Positions 5,165-8,293 of a stretch of DNA of 8,293 nt are shown one piece after another; the first letter of the stretch is position 1; every line of letters starts with the position of its first letter. The DNA comes from JBAYHN01 sp041666125 (GTDB taxonomy: Bacteria > Patescibacteriota > Gracilibacteria > UBA1369 > UM-FILTER-53-11). The notes below the pieces were generated by a model, which had not been told where the DNA came from, made no database searches, and was given only the letters and a program-made list of their open reading frames with translations. The stretch spans positions 1-8,293 of the forward strand of contig JBAYHN010000059.1 in the NCBI GenBank assembly GCA_041666125.1, written 5' to 3'. The position numbers and the translations under genes were made by a program.

Positions 5165-6088
5165 ATGGAAAAGATAAAAATAGTCTTCGCGGGAACCGGG
5201 GAATTTGGGGTTCAAACTTTAAATGCGTTGGCGGGTGATCCCCGTTTTGAAGTTTCTTGCGTCATTACAGGGCTAGATAAACCGGTAGGTAGAAAGCTGG
5301 AAATTCAAGAAAATGCCGTCAAACAAGCCGCAATCTCGAACAAATTATTTGTACTACAATCGCCTCAAATTTCCTCACTGAAACAAAAAATTATACAAAT
5401 CAATCCGGATTTATTGCTAGTTGTTGCCTTTGGCGAGCTTCTGCCATCTGATATCTTGGAACTTCCAAAGCTCGGAGCCATAAATATTCACGGCTCATTG
5501 CTACCTAAGTACCGCGGCGCTTCCCCTATCCAAGAATCCATACTAAATGGCGACAGGATCACAGGAATCACCTGGATCCGAATGAACAAAAAAATGGATC
5601 AAGGAGATATAGTTGAACAACTTAATTTGAACATCAAAAATACAGACACTTACGAAGAATTGTCGGCAAAGTTAGCAAAACTTTCTGCGGACAAAACAGG
5701 GGGCGTACTTGTTAACTACGTCAAATCCCCTACCCAAACCAAGCAGGATGATAAACTCGCCACCTATTGCAGGAAGATAAAAAAAGAAGACGGAATGATT
5801 AACTTTCAGCTCGAATCTGCAGACGAAATTGTACGCAAAATAAGAGCCTACACACCATGGCCTAGCTGCTATATTGCATGGGGCGGCAAGCGCTTAAAGA
5901 TCATCAAAGCCGAGGTTAGCGAACAAAAAATTGATACAAGAAAAACGGAGACAATAAATGGAACTAAATTGTTGATCGGAACCAAAGAAAAATCACTTGC
6001 ACTTTTAACCGTCCAACCGGAATCCAAACGTGCAATGACGATAGAAGAATTCCTGCGCGGACAGAAAAACATCCCAGAGACCCTCTAA
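5165..6088 (+). CDS. fmt: Methionyl-tRNA formyltransferase
   Basis: Fmt transfers the formyl group of 10-formyl-tetrahydrofolate to initiator Met-tRNA in the cytoplasm, preparing it for translation initiation. The N-terminal formyltransferase domain shows IVFAGTGEFGVQTLNAL (6-22), the GLDKPVGRK equivalent of the QPDRPAGRG loop, and the catalytic motif NIHGSLLPKYRGASPIQ (97-113) with Asn97 and His99. NGDRITGIT follows, then MDQGDI with the catalytic Asp135. The C-terminal OB-like tRNA-binding domain begins around YCRKIKKEDG (191-200) and includes IRAYTPWPS. At 307 aa it has the usual length. The frame is open further upstream with ATGs at 5075 and 5135. I chose 5165 because homologues start just before the first strand (KIKIVFAG), and the promoter sits between 5128 and 5156. 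It ends 6 bases before the convergent solute-binding protein stop, with no terminator visible. Confidence 0.95.
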   Translation: MEKIKIVFAGTGEFGVQTLNALAGDPRFEVSCVITGLDKPVGRKLEIQENAVKQAAISNKLFVLQSPQISSLKQKIIQINPDLLLVVAFGELLPSDILELPKLGAINIHGSLLPKYRGASPIQESILNGDRITGITWIRMNKKMDQGDIVEQLNLNIKNTDTYEELSAKLAKLSADKTGGVLVNYVKSPTQTKQDDKLATYCRKIKKEDGMINFQLESADEIVRKIRAYTPWPSCYIAWGGKRLKIIKAEVSEQKIDTRKTETINGTKLLIGTKEKSLALLTVQPESKRAMTIEEFLRGQKNIPETL

Positions 6089-6094
6089 ATTGCC

Positions 6095-7480
6095 TTATTT
6101 CTTCTTAACTACCGGCGGTTTAGGATAAAGCCCCTCTGGAGCCTGCAACTTCAAAAGTCCGTTCATCTTCTCTTCTGCATCATTAAAGGCTTGTCTTGCC
6201 GTGCGTCCGCTACTGGTGGCAGTAATGGCTTCTTTTAAATAATCAGCAAAATCCTTATCCGAGAAGACTTTGTAGCTGCTCGCATAACCAAGTTGAGAGA
6301 CAAACACATCTGTTATTGGCTCCTTCTTTTGTTCTTCTATCAAATCTCTGCGCGCCGTAGGCTTTTTGGTCTTTTGGTGGTAAACCTTGGCAGAATCCGT
6401 CGTAGTCGCGAATTGCACAAAATTCCATGCCTGAGCAGGATTCTTTGAAACTCTAGAAACCGCGAGTCCATAATAATTGGCCCAAACTCTATATTCCGCC
6501 TCTTTTGCCGACATTTGAGGCACAGGAGTAACGGCAATATTTTTCATTTCCACAGCCGAAGAAGTTCTGGATTTTACATTTTTGAGTTCATTCTCCAGCC
6601 TTGGGTATAAATCCGAATAAGCCAATATGGAAGCCACTTTTCCGGATAAAAACGCCTCCACTTCACCGGCAGGCTGCCCTGCTACAGCAAGATCGGTATT
6701 CCAGCTAAAATTCTTCTCATTAGATGCACCAAAACTCATAAAGTAATCAAAAGCCTTGCTGCCCGCGCTCGCAAGACTAACTTGAGTGTAATCATCGTTA
6801 TACATTTTGGCTCCCGACTGCAAAAAGAGATTGTATAAAATGTCCGTGGCCAATGAAATATTGTCCGATCTGCCCATTGCAATGGCGGAGACCTCCAACT
6901 TGCCGTCTGTGGATTGCTGGCGAATCTTTGAAGCATCCTCTTTAAAAATATCCCAATTGCTGGCTGGTTTTCCTCGTTCCGGAATCTTTTGTTCAAAAAT
7001 CTGCTTGTTGTAATACATTCCAAGCGTGTCCACATAGAGAGGCAGAGCATAAATCTTATCTATGCCATCTTTTGGATCAGGCTGAATAAAATCCTGCTTC
7101 GCAACATTCACATAAGTATCGGAAAAATTCTGAGTTGTAAGAGTGGTAGAAGTAAGCGGAACAATCTTTTTTAGGTGACGTGGAAGCCAAGTATTGTGCA
7201 AATAAAAAATGTCCGGGCCTTCATTTTCCGCAATTTCATTCACCATCAAACTTTCAAAAGAAGCCGGGTCGGCAAACTTTTTATATTTCACGCTCACAGT
7301 AGGATATTTTGCCTTGTACTTCGCAATAATCGGATCCATCACGTCGCTATCATCCAAGCCATAAACAGTTAGGGCAATTGGACCTGCCGCAGGAGCCTTA
7401 TTAAAAATGCATCCTGTTAAAACCGAGGCCGAAATCGACACGACCAAAAATGTTATTAAGAGTCTTTTCATATTTTTCAT
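6095..7480 (-). CDS. Extracellular solute-binding lipoprotein, family 1 (sugar ABC-type)
   Basis: The N-terminus has a lipoprotein signal: basic MKNMKR, a hydrophobic core, and a lipobox LTGC with Cys24 as the predicted lipidated residue and the only cysteine. The mature part fits the family 1 (MalE/UgpB-like) periplasmic-binding fold. ALTVYGLDDSDVMDPIIAKYKAKYPTVSV is the usual opening, EGPDIFYLHNTWLP the usual PDv motif, and YALPLYVDTLGMYYNKQIF the hallmark segment just before the hinge. AVEAFLSGKVASI and NPAQAWNFVQFATT match later family blocks. At 461 aa the length is normal. These proteins capture sugars or other solutes for ABC importers on the outer face of the membrane. No permease or ATPase gene is nearby. 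It lies 6 bases after the glycosyltransferase stop, so the two are probably co-transcribed. A second ATG at 7469-7471 is a possible alternative start. No Shine-Dalgarno is seen. The ligand cannot be read from the sequence. Confidence 0.9.
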   Translation of the reverse strand: MKNMKRLLITFLVVSISASVLTGCIFNKAPAAGPIALTVYGLDDSDVMDPIIAKYKAKYPTVSVKYKKFADPASFESLMVNEIAENEGPDIFYLHNTWLPRHLKKIVPLTSTTLTTQNFSDTYVNVAKQDFIQPDPKDGIDKIYALPLYVDTLGMYYNKQIFEQKIPERGKPASNWDIFKEDASKIRQQSTDGKLEVSAIAMGRSDNISLATDILYNLFLQSGAKMYNDDYTQVSLASAGSKAFDYFMSFGASNEKNFSWNTDLAVAGQPAGEVEAFLSGKVASILAYSDLYPRLENELKNVKSRTSSAVEMKNIAVTPVPQMSAKEAEYRVWANYYGLAVSRVSKNPAQAWNFVQFATTTDSAKVYHQKTKKPTARRDLIEEQKKEPITDVFVSQLGYASSYKVFSDKDFADYLKEAITATSSGRTARQAFNDAEEKMNGLLKLQAPEGLYPKPPVVKKK

Positions 7481-7486
7481 ATTAAT

Positions 7487-8293
7487 TTATTTAAATCGCT
7501 TTTTATTATACCCTTTTTTTAAACCCTCGAGAAAATATTTTTTAGAAAGCGCGTAAAAATACAAATCTTTGTGTAAAACTTTTAAAATAAAAAGGCCAAG
7601 TGGGCTGCCTGCTGCCAAAAACAGCGCTTTTTTTAATCCGCTTGGATTTTTTTTGAGCTCCGGATACTTTTTGTCGATCAAATGCACAGCTTCGCCAACA
7701 TTTATCATGCGGAACTTAAAATCTTTGTCGCTCATTTCGTGATCGTGATGCGCAATTGCCTCGGGAGCATAATATAAATTTAGTCCAACGGTCTTTTCTA
7801 TTCGCGTGCCAAGTTCTATGTCTTCCCAACCGTAACCGCTAAACTCAGTGTCGAATTTAAACTTATTTAGCAGAGATTTTTTTATTGAAATATTAGAGGT
7901 ATAAAAAAATCTCGCATCGGCCTTTTCTTTGTTCTTTAAAAGGTCAAAAGCGAATTGATGCCCGCCAAATCTGCCAAAAACAGCGGCACCTTTTTCCATA
8001 AATTGCATTAACTTTGTGATTTTTAGTTTTGGGTGCCAGGTTATGAACCCCAACACCGCAGAGTTCTCTTCAAAGTGGGCTTTATGTAGCTTTTCGTGAT
8101 GTTGCAAAAACTTTGGAGTTACAACTATGTCATCTCCAATAAAAACAATTATGTCACCGTGTGCCAGGTCTATGCCAAAATTCCGCGCAGCTCCCTGTCC
8201 TTTATTTTCCTGGTGAAAAAACCTTAAAGAAAGCGGCAAAGCCTCCTTTTGCAAATCAGCCAAAACTTTTTGCGTATCATCCGTGCTTCCATC
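7487..8293 (-). CDS. Family 2 glycosyltransferase (5' end outside window)
   Basis: These enzymes transfer a sugar from a nucleotide-sugar donor, usually for surface polysaccharide or glycoprotein synthesis at the inner membrane face. The frame is open to the window edge, and its first visible residues are DGSTDDT, the conserved donor-binding motif of GT-A family 2 enzymes. The true start therefore lies beyond base 8293, and an in-frame TTG at 8261-8263 should not be taken as the start. GQGAARNFGIDLAHGDIIVFIGDD follows in two blocks, with GDD at visible residues 53-55 as the DxD-like metal site. Then FFYTSNISIKKSLL and GYGWEDIELGTRI (154-166) supply the acidic catalytic-base motif of the galactosyltransferase-like C-terminal part (Glyco_transf_7C type). 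A moderately hydrophobic stretch near 224-240 and a basic tail may contact the membrane. The visible part is 268 aa; about 30-40 residues are probably missing. Confidence 0.9.
   Translation of the reverse strand, partial: DGSTDDTQKVLADLQKEALPLSLRFFHQENKGQGAARNFGIDLAHGDIIVFIGDDIVVTPKFLQHHEKLHKAHFEENSAVLGFITWHPKLKITKLMQFMEKGAAVFGRFGGHQFAFDLLKNKEKADARFFYTSNISIKKSLLNKFKFDTEFSGYGWEDIELGTRIEKTVGLNLYYAPEAIAHHDHEMSDKDFKFRMINVGEAVHLIDKKYPELKKNPSGLKKALFLAAGSPLGLFILKVLHKDLYFYALSKKYFLEGLKKGYNKKRFK

Noticed and set aside
6100..6122. Short palindrome ACCGgCGGT after fmt as a possible terminator
   Set aside because: The stem has only four base pairs, there is no T-tract, and it encodes the Pro-rich C-terminus of the solute-binding protein.
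1..8293. UGA = Gly recoding (code 25), CRISPR array, tRNA, rRNA, insertion sequence or phage genes
   Set aside because: TGA ends at least two genes with properly placed neighbours and no in-frame TGA is needed for any protein; no repeat-spacer pattern, cloverleaf, transposase or phage protein was seen by eye.

Overview
The window reads as a compact, protein-dense piece of bacterial chromosome, most likely from a member of the Patescibacteria (Candidate Phyla Radiation). The evidence is indirect. It consists of short intergenic gaps, ATGA stop/start overlaps, almost no Shine-Dalgarno sequences, several small envelope proteins of a kind common in that group, and a signal peptidase with cysteine-bearing insertions that I associate from memory with Peregrinibacteria/Gracilibacteria-like lineages. 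TGA is used as a stop codon (for example at the ends of the HEPN-like gene and of the 315-aa membrane protein). This argues against code 25 (UGA = Gly) and so against Absconditabacteria and true Gracilibacteria. The lineage below phylum level is a guess.

Layout, left to right. (1) The tail of an acidic protein and a small unknown protein (82-399) lie on the + strand and end at a good intrinsic terminator. (2) A minus-strand cluster runs from 1958 to 396: a bacterial PH-domain membrane protein, a membrane-anchored HEPN-like protein and a short CoaE-like kinase. The kinase's 3' end overlaps both the neighbouring gene and its terminator. (3) Divergent from it is lepB (signal peptidase I, +). (4) A minus-strand operon runs from 5071 to 2754: an NrnA-type DHH phosphoesterase, then two unknown multi-pass membrane proteins, the last two joined by an ATGA overlap. 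(5) Divergent from nrnA is fmt (methionyl-tRNA formyltransferase, +). (6) A minus-strand pair covers the right end: a family 2 glycosyltransferase, whose start lies outside the window, followed 6 bp later by a sugar-type extracellular solute-binding lipoprotein.

Functionally the window mixes housekeeping (fmt, nrnA, CoaE-like, lepB) with cell-envelope work (PH protein, two unknown membrane proteins, glycosyltransferase, lipoprotein). The clearest regulatory signal is a near-consensus promoter in front of nrnA. It places transcription start only a few bases from an internal ATG, so nrnA, and probably fmt, appear to be nearly leaderless. I see no CRISPR array, tRNA, rRNA, insertion sequence or phage gene. 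No obviously new multi-gene system is present. The best candidates for something under-described are the membrane-anchored HEPN-like protein and the nrnA-linked pair of unknown membrane proteins.
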